In this document: one piece after another, positions 31,208 through 42,318 of the stretch
How the letters are laid out: each line of letters opens with the position of its first letter
Numbering within the stretch: position 1 is the stretch's first letter
DNA from: Eutreptiella sp. 'Long Island Sound 2002'
Taxonomy: Eukaryota; Euglenozoa; Euglenophyceae; Eutreptiales; Eutreptiaceae
NCBI GenBank assembly: GCA_964036045.1
Contig: OZ038382.1
Coordinates: 111,870,578 to 111,934,577 of the forward strand
Direction of reading: 5' to 3'
DNA length: 64,000 nucleotides
Made by a program: the position numbers and the translations under genes
The notes under the pieces: generated by a model
What the model was told of the DNA's origin: nothing
What the model saw: the letters and a program-made list of their open reading frames with translations, nothing else
Database searches by the model: none

Positions 31208-32556
31208 TTGGCACCCTCCTCCTCCATCAGGCGCTCCATTTCGATGATCCTCTTGGTTTCAGCGGTCTCAGCCTCATCGCCATGGGCAGAGATGTCCGTC
31301 ATGCCCTTGCTGGCAGGATAGGCCCACCTACTGAGACAGTCCGCCACGGTGTTATCCTTTCCAGGAATATACACAACCGTTAGGTCGAACTTGGCCAAGG
31401 TCTCATGCCATCTTGCCCGTCGGGAGGCGGGACCTGAGGGGGTGTCCACGTGCTCCTTGTGCCACGACTGCAGACTCTGATGGTCGGTGCAGACGGTGAC
31501 GGGATGGAGGGCTATGTACCCAGCCCATTTCCTGAGAGCCATGACGATGGCATACGCCTCCTTTTCACGGGGCGTCCACGTCCGTCTCTAGCCTTCCGCC
31601 AGGACCCGGCTCCAGAAGGCCACGGGCACGTGCCTCCCGTCGTCAAGCACTTGCTCCAACACAGCGCCAATGGCGTAGTCGGAAGCGTCGGTGCGCAGGA
31701 CGAACCCTCGGTCGGGATCCACGAGGTGCAGACCCACTGCGGATAGCAGCGCCTGCTTCATCCCCTCAAAGGCACGGTCGGACTCAGCTGTCCAGACCAG
31801 AGCCTTCTTGGACCCCTTCTTGGTCTCCTCTCGGTTGCCCTTGAGCATGGTCGTCATGGGGGCTGCATACTCGGCATACATTTTGATATACCCCGAGTAG
31901 TAATTGCAGAACTGCAGATACGCCCGTAGCTCAGAGACCGTCTTGGGCTTTTCCCAGTGCTCGATCGCGGCCACTTTGCCAGGTATGGGCTTTCGCTGCC
32001 CGTTCCCGACTACGTGGCCAGCGAAGACCACCTCGCTTACCGCAATGGTGGCCTTGTCACTGCTGCCCGTAAGTTTGTGCCGAACCAGAAGGTCGAGCAC
32101 TCGAGTGACGTCCCTCTCATGTGCCTCCAGGAGCTCCTCGTAGCTCATGCTGGGGTCCCCGGACGCGATGATCACGTCGTCCACGAAGGGGTCCGCACAG
32201 TCGCGCACTGGCTCAAGCAGGTTCTCCAGCATCCGCTGAAAGGCTGCATTGCCGTTGGTAACGCCCATGGGCATCACCTTCCACTGGAGAGGTCCAAGCG
32301 GAGTGCTCATGGCTGTGCAGGCACGGGACTCTTCGGCGAGAGGCATCTGATGATAACCATGTTTCAGGTCAATCACCGTGAAGATCCTCCGCCGGTGTTG
32401 TTTTTGCAGCATGTCCTCAATGAGGGGCAGCGTATAGCTGTCGTGCTGCGTTTGGGCGTTCAGGCCGCGGTAGTCGACCACGAGCCGCCACTCACCGGCA
32501 ACCTTCTTGGGGACGACGAAGCAGGGAGAGGCCCACTCGGAGTGGCACGGCTCAAG
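31036..32556 (-). CDS. Element 2 pol: reverse transcriptase and RNase H, with a nonsense codon
   Basis: One frame. It follows a TAG at 32557-32559 (Trp in element 1) and contains a second TAG at 31588-31590 where element 1 has Gln. Reverse transcriptase motifs are intact: VVDYRGLN, VIDLKHGYHQMPL, and FVDDVIIASG with both Asp residues. RNase H shows FVLRTDAS, AYAIVMALRKW, CTDHQSLQSW and VADCLSRW. After about 31140 the frame is lost by a small deletion. Apart from the breaks, this is the best-preserved family A polymerase. Confidence 0.88.
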
Positions 32557-34566
32557 CTAGCCTCTCCCGATGAACTCACGGAGGATCTTCTCCGTGGCCT
32601 CTTTCCTCTCGCCCCTCAGGGCAAACTCCCGGTGCCGATACACACGGGGGTCCTGCTTCAGTCGTATCTTGGCCTCGCCATACGGTCCACGCACCGGTGG
32701 GGGGAACACAGGTTTTCCGCTGAAGAAGGTCTCGCCATACTTCTGCTTCAGCCTGGCCCTCAACGCCTGGATCTTGGGGCAATCGTCGGACTCCGCCTTG
32801 GCTTTTCCGGGCACTTGAACCACGGAGCTTACTTGAGGGGTAGCTACTCCGCTCGCTTTCGGCTCAGGTGGTCTTCCCAGGTGGCCCAGAGGGCCATCTC
32901 TGGTCTTGCCTCGGAACAGATCGCCGTAGGTGGGTGGGTTACCGCCAGGCGGCTCGTCTTGGCTGGACATGTGATCCAGCACCCTCTGTACGAAGGTATT
33001 CCCATCATAGGAACCAGAGACGATTGAGTCCACTTCCCACCAGGCTTTGTCCTGGCCTTTGCCCTCACGCTGGTTTCCCCAGTCGTGAAAGGGCAGATCC
33101 ATATACCCCTGAACCAGATCCCACTCCTCTTCAGTGAGAGGGTCTTCGGAATCCGATTCTTCGATGTCAACAGGGGGAACCGCAAAGCATTGCCGCCAGG
33201 GCTCTGCTATGATGCGGTTGACACACACGAAGTCCGTGGCGTCGGCCTGATCAAGGCCCCCATCCACATAGTGGAATTCTGTTGGCCATCTCTGGGGTGG
33301 CATGGGCTGTCCCTTAGCGTCCTGATAGACACTCTCTCCAGCCGGTAGGACGACCTTGTTTAAGGTCATGTTGGTCAATGAGGCTACCCAATGTCGGGTA
33401 CTTTCCTCCTCGGTGCATCCCATAGGAACAACCAGCACTGCCTTGGAGCGGTCCTTGCGAATCTTCGCTATCGCTCTTGGAATGTCCCAACGGGGGCAAT
33501 GGATCCACATCAATCCCTGATGCGGACCCCAGTGCTTCTTCCACGCGGAGTCCTGTGCGCTCCAGTACTTCTCACACACCCGCAGATGGGCGGAGGTTCC
33601 TGAAGAGAACGCATCCAGGGCCAGATCCGACGCTCCCAGGTCCGCGACCACTCGGTTCGCCACTTCCGGCCTTACGCCGTACTCCTGGTTTGCTGGACCA
33701 GTTGGCTCAGTGTCCAGTGCGGCCACTTCGAGCTGATTGCGTTCGGGGTGGATCCATTGGCATTCCACATGGTGCTCAGGTGAGGATAGCCACGAGAGCT
33801 GGTCGTCCTGGTACAGGGTCATCGAGGCCTGGGCCGGGAGAACGCCGGAGTCCGTCTCCATCATGAAGTCGTACCCAACGATCATGTCCCAGTCCATCTC
33901 GGCCTCGTAGAAGCGACCGTGCAGGAGGATTTCCTTGCCGAGGTCTGGGCGACTCAGCTCACGATGGTTCACGAACTGCAGCCCGATGGCCGCTTCCTTC
34001 GTGCCTCCCACCATGTACTGGCCGTTCGCCACCTTCAGCCTGACAGGTTTCCGACTGTCGGTAAGACACTCTGGCGGAAGCAGGCCAGCCTTGACCAAGC
34101 TGACTTGAGCTCCCGTGTTGACCAACACGTCGAAAACCTTTTCCACTTCCCCGCATAAGGCACGGACCTTAAGATGCAACTGCCGCTCGCGACCGACGCG
34201 GCGCACGGCGTGCAAACTCAGGATCTCCGGCCGTTCCAGAAGCTCCACAAGCGACTGGTGCAGGTCGTGGACAATGGGCTCAGGCTGCCCATCTGCAGCA
34301 TCCAGCTGCGGTCCGGGTGATCCTCCGATACTCTCGGATAGATCCTGTAGTACATCAAACACATTCTTGGTCGCGAAGGACGGACGGGTGCAAGGGTTCG
34401 TGCCTTCACTTGCCCTCACCCCGCCTCCGCGACTGGGCGCCGGACCGGGCCATCCGCCCGCGGCAGTCCCCTTGTGCTTATCGACTCCCGACTGGGATGG
34501 TTCGGCGCTTCCCACGTCACCATCCTGCGACCGCCCTACCTGGGGCCCTTGGCTGCAGGGGCTCCG
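32557..34566 (-). CDS. Element 2 pol: protease and reverse transcriptase N-terminal part
   Basis: The frame continues directly after the Gag UAG (34567-34569). The aspartic protease loop reads VLVNTGAQVSLV: Asn replaces the catalytic Asp of D-T-G, which should inactivate it. The motif DWDMIVGYDFM follows. The long spacer and the linker (GEAKIRLKQDPRVY) match element 1. It ends at TAG 32557-32559, just before the palm motifs. Confidence 0.85.
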   Translation of the reverse strand, partial: RSPCSQGPQVGRSQDGDVGSAEPSQSGVDKHKGTAAGGWPGPAPSRGGGVRASEGTNPCTRPSFATKNVFDVLQDLSESIGGSPGPQLDAADGQPEPIVHDLHQSLVELLERPEILSLHAVRRVGRERQLHLKVRALCGEVEKVFDVLVNTGAQVSLVKAGLLPPECLTDSRKPVRLKVANGQYMVGGTKEAAIGLQFVNHRELSRPDLGKEILLHGRFYEAEMDWDMIVGYDFMMETDSGVLPAQASMTLYQDDQLSWLSSPEHHVECQWIHPERNQLEVAALDTEPTGPANQEYGVRPEVANRVVADLGASDLALDAFSSGTSAHLRVCEKYWSAQDSAWKKHWGPHQGLMWIHCPRWDIPRAIAKIRKDRSKAVLVVPMGCTEEESTRHWVASLTNMTLNKVVLPAGESVYQDAKGQPMPPQRWPTEFHYVDGGLDQADATDFVCVNRIIAEPWRQCFAVPPVDIEESDSEDPLTEEEWDLVQGYMDLPFHDWGNQREGKGQDKAWWEVDSIVSGSYDGNTFVQRVLDHMSSQDEPPGGNPPTYGDLFRGKTRDGPLGHLGRPPEPKASGVATPQVSSVVQVPGKAKAESDDCPKIQALRARLKQKYGETFFSGKPVFPPPVRGPYGEAKIRLKQDPRVYRHREFALRGERKEATEKILREFIGRG

Positions 34567-34569
34567 CTA
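34567..34569 (-). promoter_or_regulatory. Gag-Pol boundary UAG, element 2
   Basis: In-frame TAG followed by CGG AGC; Pol continues in the same frame without another stop until 32557. UAG/UGA followed by CGG is a known context for stop-codon readthrough in plant RNA viruses. That it works here is inference. Confidence 0.6.
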
Positions 34570-37500
34570 GGGGGCGCCGGTTGTGGAAGAGGGGGTGTTC
34601 TCCTCGGCCTCAACGTCGTTGACGCCCTTCTTCCTTCCCCCTTTCTTACCCTTGTTCTTGTCCTCGTCCTTGTTCTGGTCATTCTGGTTGTTCTCCTTGT
34701 TCTTGTTGTCCGACCTGGGGACCCAGTTCCGCTTGATCTCCTGGATCTCCTTGGCCAACTCGGTCCCCACCGACGACATCAGCTTGGCCAGCTCGTCCTT
34801 GTCCACCTTCATCTTGGCTTCCCGGATGCCCGCGGGCGCACGCTTCTTCGACCCGTGCGCCTTCTTGTGAGCCTCCGTGTCGCCTTGTGGATGGGGCATG
34901 CTCGATGGTCATGGTTGAAGCCTCGCTTCCTCCCATAACACACGAAACAGCCCTGAGGGTGAGCTCGTATGAATTCCCCGAAGGACAGCGGAGGGTCGCC
35001 AATGCGGCGAGGGTCCCTCTTCTCCTGCTTCCTCCAACCCTGCTGCAGGGGCTTCCAGTTTCCCGGCTTGCTCCCCGCGTTCAGGTTCTTGGCCACGAAG
35101 GCACACACGGCCACTTCGGCGGGCTCATCGTCGTCGTCATCGTCGATGAGAGTCTCATCGCCGCCGGCTCCCGCTGGGTCCATGGCATCTTCCCCGCCAG
35201 GTCCCTCGCCAACGTAGTTGACGTCGCGGTCGCCGGGCCTCAACCCGCGGGTGTGGTGGAGGTTTCGGTACTCCTTGAGTACTTCCTCGGCAACCCACTC
35301 CAGGATCTCGTCGCAGCTCATCCGCGCCGGGATGGGCTGCAGACGGATGATCTGGCCGCTCAACTCACAATCGTCAAGGCGCCACATCGCGGTCTTCTCA
35401 CGATCACCCGAGACGGTGATGAGAAGAGCGTTCCGCAGGGAGTGCCGTTTGACAGCCCGGGCCACGTTCTTCTTCGCACAAGCCACCACGTTCGTATGAT
35501 ACTCCTTGGGGAGCATCATCTTGACCGTGTGGTTGGACTTGGCCCGCTTGGATTCCTCCTTGGTGACCCTCTTGATCCATGCTTCCGGCAGCATGGAGAG
35601 CAGGCGAGCCTGCTCGTCACCCTCGTTCCAATCCTCTACGTTGCGGCGGAAGAGGGTGTATTTCCCTCGGAAGTCACGCCAGTCCCGTAGGCGGATCTCC
35701 CGTCCATGATGCTCAAGCTTGATGGACTTCCAGCGCTTGGCAGCCACCTGCGGAGCGTCCACCCGCTCCTGCTCGTTGAGCCACTTCTTGGCTTCCTTGA
35801 GGGTCTTGATTCTCCCCTCCTTGGTCGCCACGAAGTATAGCTCGCCGAGCACTTCCGGCAGGCGGTACCTGAACCGTTTGAAGACATATCTCTCCGCATC
35901 CGCGGGAGGCAGGTCTTCAGTGACGGTCAGCCCCCAATCGTCCAGCTTCTCCAAGAAGCGGTCGAGGTTGAGGGGGTTGCCGTCGTACATGGGGGGATTG
36001 ATGTCCTTCAAGTCCTCCCACACGGCGGCGTCCGCGGCCTTAGAGACCATGAACGCCGGCCACGAGGTCGACCGAGGTTCCCATCGGCCTCGCCCACGGA
36101 CTCCCACGGCCGCCACGTCCATCTCCTCCATGGAATCCCCGTGGCTACGCCGCGGTTCCTCCACGTACGCTGAACCAAAATGTTCACGCCGTACTCTTTC
36201 CATGTACGCATCTTCATCACGGCGCCGACGGCTGAGTTCAGCGGCCTCCCGTCGTACACCACGCGGCGGGCTGATGTCGAACTCCTCCAGGTCCAGATCC
36301 AGGTCCTCACCTTCGCCGACATCCCACTCCACTTCACCTCTGGGGACCTCATCCCTGAGTACACCATAACGTCCACCAGCGATGGGGATTGGCTCCGGGG
36401 CTGGTGCGGGGCGTCGGGGGCGTACCGGTGTCCGCGGTGGAGCACGGCGGTTGTGGTACTCCGCGCTGAGCCACTCATCAAGCCATTCCTCACTGCCACT
36501 GCCGGGCGGCACGCGCTCGTTGCAGCGGCCCGCGCTGCGGTGAGAGGGGGCGGTGAGAGAGGGGGCACTGGCGCTGGGGCGACTCCTGGGGGCTCCGCCG
36601 GGGGCGTGGGGTCTGCCTGGACCTGGTCCGGGTCCCCAGCCGTCGTCCGACGAGCCAGACTCCAGGGGTGGGTGGTCGCCGCCGACGCTCCTGCGGGCTT
36701 CCAGCGCGTCCAGCCTCTCCTGCAGGCCGCTGACGACGTTGGTCAGCGACTTGGTCTCGGCCCTGGCGATGTCCAGCTCCTTTTGCGCGCGCGCGGCGAC
36801 CGTGGAGATGCGAGCCATCTCGCTCTTGCCCGTGTCTACCTCCAGCTCGAGCAACTGGACTCTCCTGCGGAGGTAGACAATCCACCGCCAGGTGGTGTCC
36901 GGATCGCCGTTCCCTGGTGGGTCGTCGGGGTCCCCAGGGCGTCCTCCAGGAGGGCCTCCGCTGGGTCCGCCCGGTCCAGGGGGTCCTCCCCCGCCCGGTG
37001 GTCCGCCTCCAGGGGGTCCACTTGGTGGGCGTCCTCCAGGGGGTCCTGGTGGTCCTCCACCAGGGGGTCCCGGTGGGCCTCCGCCAGGTCGCCTCGGTGG
37101 GTCCGAGGATGGGCGCCTCTTCGTGATGCCGAAGTCCATGTCGTCATCCTCTTCCATGTCGCCCCACCTGGGCGTCTCGGTCACGGAAGACTCCGAGCTC
37201 CGGTAGGGAGGAGGGAGATCCTCATCCTCACCTTCCGGTTCCATGGGGACGTCTCCGCCTCCTCCGCCCGTCCAAGCCACCACTTGGCGATGTCGACGGC
37301 CTCGTTCATCCCCGTCACTGGCGGTGAAGAAGGGGTCACTGTCGTGGGGGTGTCCACCCGTTGGCCTCCGCGGCCTCTCGGGGGTCTTCCCCTTGCCCTT
37401 CCTCCGTCGATGGGCGGTGGTGCCACTGCTCCCACTGCTGCCCGTGTCCGCCTCATCCAGCGTCATCCTGGAGGAGGCGTCCCCTTCGAAAAGCTTTCGA

Positions 37501-38921
37501 AGGGTCTCCACTCGTGATCCTCCCGGGGGAGTCTCGCGGCGGAGTTTGGCCTCTGCCTCCTCCATTGCGGCGGCGGTGGCTGCGGCAGCCCGCACTTCGG
37601 TTTCTTCCCGAGCACGAGCCGCCTCGGCTTCCCGGACCTGCTGCAGCCGCGCCTTCTGCGCCTCCAACGCCGCCAGCTTCGCCTCCGTCTTGGCCTTCTC
37701 CTCAGCGACCTTCCGTCGCGCGGCCTCGATGGCTTCCTTCTTGGCGGCGTCCTCCTGGGCCTTAGCCGTCGCTTCGACGTGGGCCCTTTCCTCCGCCTCC
37801 TTCCTTGCCCTCTCTTGGGCAAGCGCCTCTTCCAGCGCCTTCACCTCGGCCTCCTTGCAGGCAATGGCCTCCTGCGTCCGGCGGGCTTCCTCGTGGGTTG
37901 CCCTGATCCGGGCAGCCACTGCCTCATGGGCGGCCGCAGCCGTGAGACCGGCCGCGATGGCTGCCACTTTCGAGGCGTGGTAGTCCATGCCTCTGCCCCA
38001 CTCGGTGGCCTCCTCATGGGCGATGCCGACGGCGCCCTCCACGGCAGCGTTCTGCCGCGTGGCCCGTTGCCGGGCAACCCGAAGGTTGCAGGGCACCCTA
38101 CAGACGCACTCACAGGCGCGCGCCACGTCCCTTTGGGCGGGAGCGGCGCTGCTGCTGGAGCTGGCCTGGTCGGCCGGCATCCTCCCGCGGTGGGCCGACT
38201 CCACGTCGCTGCTGGGGCCTGCTGGGGCCTGCTGGGGCCTCAGGAGCAGCCGACGGGGCTTGGCCTGGGTCTGCTTGGCGACTTCCATGAAGTCACCAAG
38301 GGTGGCGTGGCCGGGGTGATGACCACCATTGGCCCGTTGGGGACTGGGGGCTGGGGTTCCGCCCTTGGCGCCTTGGGCGGCTTCGGCGGCCAGGGATTCC
38401 TGGTACTCCCGCCACTTCCGCTCCCGCTTTCTGTCCCCGGCGGACCGCCTCTCCTTCGCCGGAGACGCGCTGCTGCTGCCCTGCAGCCTGCGCTCGCTCC
38501 CCGGCTCCGGGAACTCCCTCTCGATCATGCTTCACAGGGAGTAATTGATCGAGGCGCCCGACGGGTAGGCGTTGGGGGTCTCGTCCTCCCCGATCCCGTC
38601 GGGGCGCAGCCCTTCGCCGGGCCTGTCCGGCCGGGTCCAGGTCCGCCAGCGCTTGCGGCGGAAGCGCCACTCTTAGCCTTCCGCCCGCAGCCACTCCTCC
38701 ACTGCCCGCAGGCGGTCCTCCCCCATGTCCTCGCGGAGCTCGAAGCTCCCGGGCATGCCGCCTTCACACTGGGGGTGGCTGTGGCGGTAGTGCTGGTCCC
38801 AAACCAACCCACGCAGCAGGCGTGCCGCATGGGGGTGGGGCCGCGGCCACAACCTACCCGCTTCCTGCCAGTTTACCATGGCAGCGGGGGCGTAGTTGGT
38901 CTTGAGGTCCTTGATGTGCAC
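34570..38921 (-). CDS. Element 2 Gag, very long, broken
   Basis: Starts at ATG 38921 or, by comparison with element 1, at ATG 38879. TAA at 38673-38675 (Tyr in element 1) and TGA at 38532-38534 break the N-terminal part. The main 1239-codon frame then carries the coiled coil, the low-complexity Pro/Gly linker, the capsid-like part (PMYDGNPLNLDRFLEKLDDW), and the knuckle CFVCYG-x8-HRAC. A one-base deletion near 34885 moves the Lys-rich tail (KNKENNQNDQNKDEDKNKG) into the frame that reaches the UAG. Domain layout is the same as in element 1. Confidence 0.82.
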
Positions 38922-39317
38922 TCGTTCAACTCAACGAACTGGTTGTGGTTGTTGAGGCGGGTGCTGCAGCACTGGATTGGAAGTGCGGCTGGTGCTGTTC
39001 AGCCGGTGGTTGTGGAGGTGGTTGACGCGGCCTTGCTGGTCGGCCGATGGGACTCCGGGTCGGCCGATGGGGCTGATGCAGGGGTCCTGGTCTGTGCACC
39101 TCTTTCACGGTTGCTGCGCGGTCAGGGCGATGCTCTGGACGGCGCTGCGGGCTCCGTGACGAACTCGGCGCTGTCGCTGAGTGGCGCTGCGAGCCGCTGC
39201 GCTGCGCTGCGAGACGCTGCGCTGCGCTGCGAGCTGCGAGCTGCGCCGCGCTGCTCGGGGTTGGTGGCCCCGAGTGGCACGCGAGGGTTGGGTAACCCCG
39301 CGGCGGTGAAACGTATT
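38922..39317 (-). promoter_or_regulatory. Element 2 leader with conserved hairpins
   Basis: Contains the same hairpins as element 1's leader (39254-39274 and 39285-39298) in a longer, otherwise diverged leader with a CTGCG-rich stretch around 39180-39250. No TGG primer-binding site directly follows the LTR. Confidence 0.5.
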
Positions 39318-42300
39318 TGACGCGTTCCCGTGGGGGGCCGGCCACGGGACGCTGCGGGACACGCGCAAGTGAGCAGGCAGGCAAAGCACTACGCTCACAG
39401 GGGCATCAATGCGCTCATGTCATGTGACAAAGCGTTTCCGAATCCTTGCCACTCTGAAATGAGGGAACGAAAGTATGTACAACAACACATCAGGATATGT
39501 ACACATGGGGTTAAGACTGGACTGGGGTAAGGGCATCACAGGACCATAGACACTCAGTCCCAACTCGTATCCCAATCCCAGGTCCGACCCTCTCAGTGGC
39601 TGGTGGGGGCGGGGGCTCAAACACAACCCATGCCCTGCTCAGTCCGGACCCTGAAACCCTGCCCATAAGGAAGGTGTCCCGCCCAGCCACAGGCGAGTTC
39701 CTGCAAGTCAAGAGACACCATGGTGAACCGACAGTGGCTCCCTATGCTCCCTTAACAGCGAGTCTCAACTCCACTCTGAGCCAGAGATATGGCCCCGCCA
39801 TTATCCCTCAGGAGTTGGTAGCTGAAAATGGGCTGTTTCAGCCCAAACTGAAATTAGCTCAAAAATCCCGTAAATTGACCCCTCCCCTGGACCCGCCAGA
39901 GGTGGGGACGAGGCAACTGACCCTATGCCCTTCGAGTACGAACTCCCTGGAGCCCTCAGCCAAACTGGTTCCCTCTGAGGTCCCGGCATCAGGGCAACGC
40001 GGATGAGTCAAGTGGGGTCATGATGCCAAAATCACCAAAATTGGCGTCATCCCCACGCGTGGCTCGCCCGGCCAAGGTAAGGCCAATGGCTCACAGGGTA
40101 GGAGGCAGGACCTAGGACTTATATCTGAGTGTACAACTTCGATTTAGGTCCAGGCTTCTTATGGGCCTAGAGGAATGGGGCCGCCAATTGACCACACGGA
40201 AGGGGGAAATTGGTGTCCGAAAATGGGGTCATTTTGGCTGCCGGAAATGAGCCACAATTTGGGGTGCTCCCAATAGAATATCTCGACGCTGGCTTGGAGA
40301 TCGGATCCGCCATTCCATACGCGATCCACCAGGAGTCCAACTAAGACTCCCATGCCCTTGGCTCCCAAAAATATTCATGCCAGCTGGCGTGGTGACGATC
40401 CCAATTGGGTCCACAAATGCCAAAATTGCAAAATTGCCCACACTCACTTTGGGCTAGCGCCTTAACGAAGGTGGCTCCGCTTCGCCCACGTGGTGTGTGG
40501 ACCATGGGGACCATTACCCATAACACCCATGTCATATATGGTCCATTGGTCCATGCGTCCGGCGTGGACGAGGGTTAGAACATAGTGCACGGCGGGCAGC
40601 AAAAGTGGAAAATTGCTCAAAATGGCCAAAAATGCGCAGACTCATCGTTGGGGCAAATGAGGCACATGCCCGACTCGGACCGGAGTGTGCCATAGGATTG
40701 GTATCAAGTCATGTGTGTCCAACATATCTTTTGGGCGTCGCCCAACTCCTCCGGTTTTGGGAATGGCAGGGTCGCCAAGTGAGCCCATGATTTGGGATAG
40801 TCCCAAATCGCCAACATGGCGGCCACGGTATGCCAAGTCCAAGGGGAGTTATTCGCCGGGTCCAAGATATGTTGGGCACCAAGGTATGTACCCTCATAAC
40901 ATACTTGGGTCATGATGTCAATTGAGCGCAACGTTGAGATACACAGTCGCCACTTGACATCATGACGAGCCAAAAACGGCAAAATTGACACAAAGACACA
41001 CAAAAGTGCCTTGAACGATGCACAACTATATTATAATATCTTTCGCTTGGATCGTGCAATCATCTAATCCTTCTAAACACAATGACTTGACACCAATGAC
41101 CTCCGATCCCACATATGTGCTCCACTTGGGGCGCCTTGAAAGGTTACGAGCGCTACTTCCCAAGTGGGCACATGAAATTATGGAAAATTGCAAGACACAT
41201 GCCTTGTCCCCAACGCATCGCTTCGGGATCACCACACAAGCTTCCCTTCACGAAGGTTAGGCTTGCTATTGATCGTAGGGAGTATGGAGAAGGAGCTTGC
41301 ACAATATGAGGTCCATTGGCGGGCTTGTCTTGGAGTGATGGACCCGCCAAATGGGCACGCAACACAACACATGGCACATACCACATATTGCCCAAAAAGG
41401 TAGCTCCCACCACGATATGCCATGCCCCTTCCAAGGGCATAACTTTGTGTCAATCGCTCATAGGAACTCAAGGAGAGTTCCTACGTAACACCAACACTTG
41501 CGCGCTACACTCGAAAGTTATCTTAACGCACGCAACATCATGGCCATAGAGTTCTAACGCAAACTCTACCCTCTTGAACATGATCCATTACACTAGCGCG
41601 CACGTGTGGAGACGCAAGGCATATAATGCTTCCTAAATTACGTCGGGAGTATTGTGAATACATCCCACGTTTCCTTATCGTCAATACTCGCAAGCGGCAC
41701 GAGATATGACCCTCACAAGTGGCCTCACGAATCAACTTTGTTTTGCCCATATCTCTGAGTCAAATGGAGGGCAAGATAAAAGGAAAGTTGATTCGTGCAT
41801 AGGGAAGCACGTAGGTCAACTCGAAAGAGGTCAAATCAAGTGCGAGGATGTCGAAGTCGAAAATCCGATTTCGACATCCTGAAAAATTCGGATTAAGGTT
41901 GCGAGTATTAATTATGAAAATTGCGGATGCATCAATGCAGTTCCTGACGACTTTAGAGTCTTTGTCTCGGATAGCGTTAAAATTTCCATTATAAACAGTC
42001 AAACTGGCGGTTACGGTAAAGTCGCGATCCAACCGCCAGCAGTCAAAACAGTGAATATCAGAACGGAAGCGTAAAACTTGACGGAAACAATATGAAAATA
42101 AAACCCTGTTGATTCCTGATGTTCTGATATACAAATCTCCGCTGGCGGTGCATCAGTTGCCGATGCAGGGCTTTACGGCACGGAACACGCTCCCGCCGGG
42201 CTCGCACCGGGCATCAACGGGCGCCTTCCGTACATGGGGTTAATGGACCGGAGACCGGTCTTCCCTTCCGTACATGGGGTTAGTGGACCGCTGCCATGGG

Positions 42301-42318
42301 GTTCTGGGTACCGCTTCA
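39318..42318 (-). repeat. Element 2, 5' LTR
   Basis: 3001-bp repeat of 25176-28121. It has about 79 extra bases at roughly 41026-41104 that the other LTR lacks, and it lacks about 23 bases near 42290 that the other has. Confidence 0.9.

Larger units (their letters stand above)
25176..42318 (-). mobile_element. Element 2: complete but decayed chromovirus (family A), nested in element 3
   Basis: A 17.1-kb element with the same ends and gene order as element 1. Its flanks are ATAT (25172-25175) and ACAT (42319-42322); the uninterrupted copy of the target in element 4 (53260-53263) reads ATAT once, followed by the same CATACTCTCC. This confirms a 4-bp duplication with one later change. The LTRs are 25176-28121 and 39318-42318. 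Gag-pol has stops at 38673, 38532, 32557 and 31588, one-base shifts near 34885 and 31140, and a protease active-site change. Confidence 0.93.
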
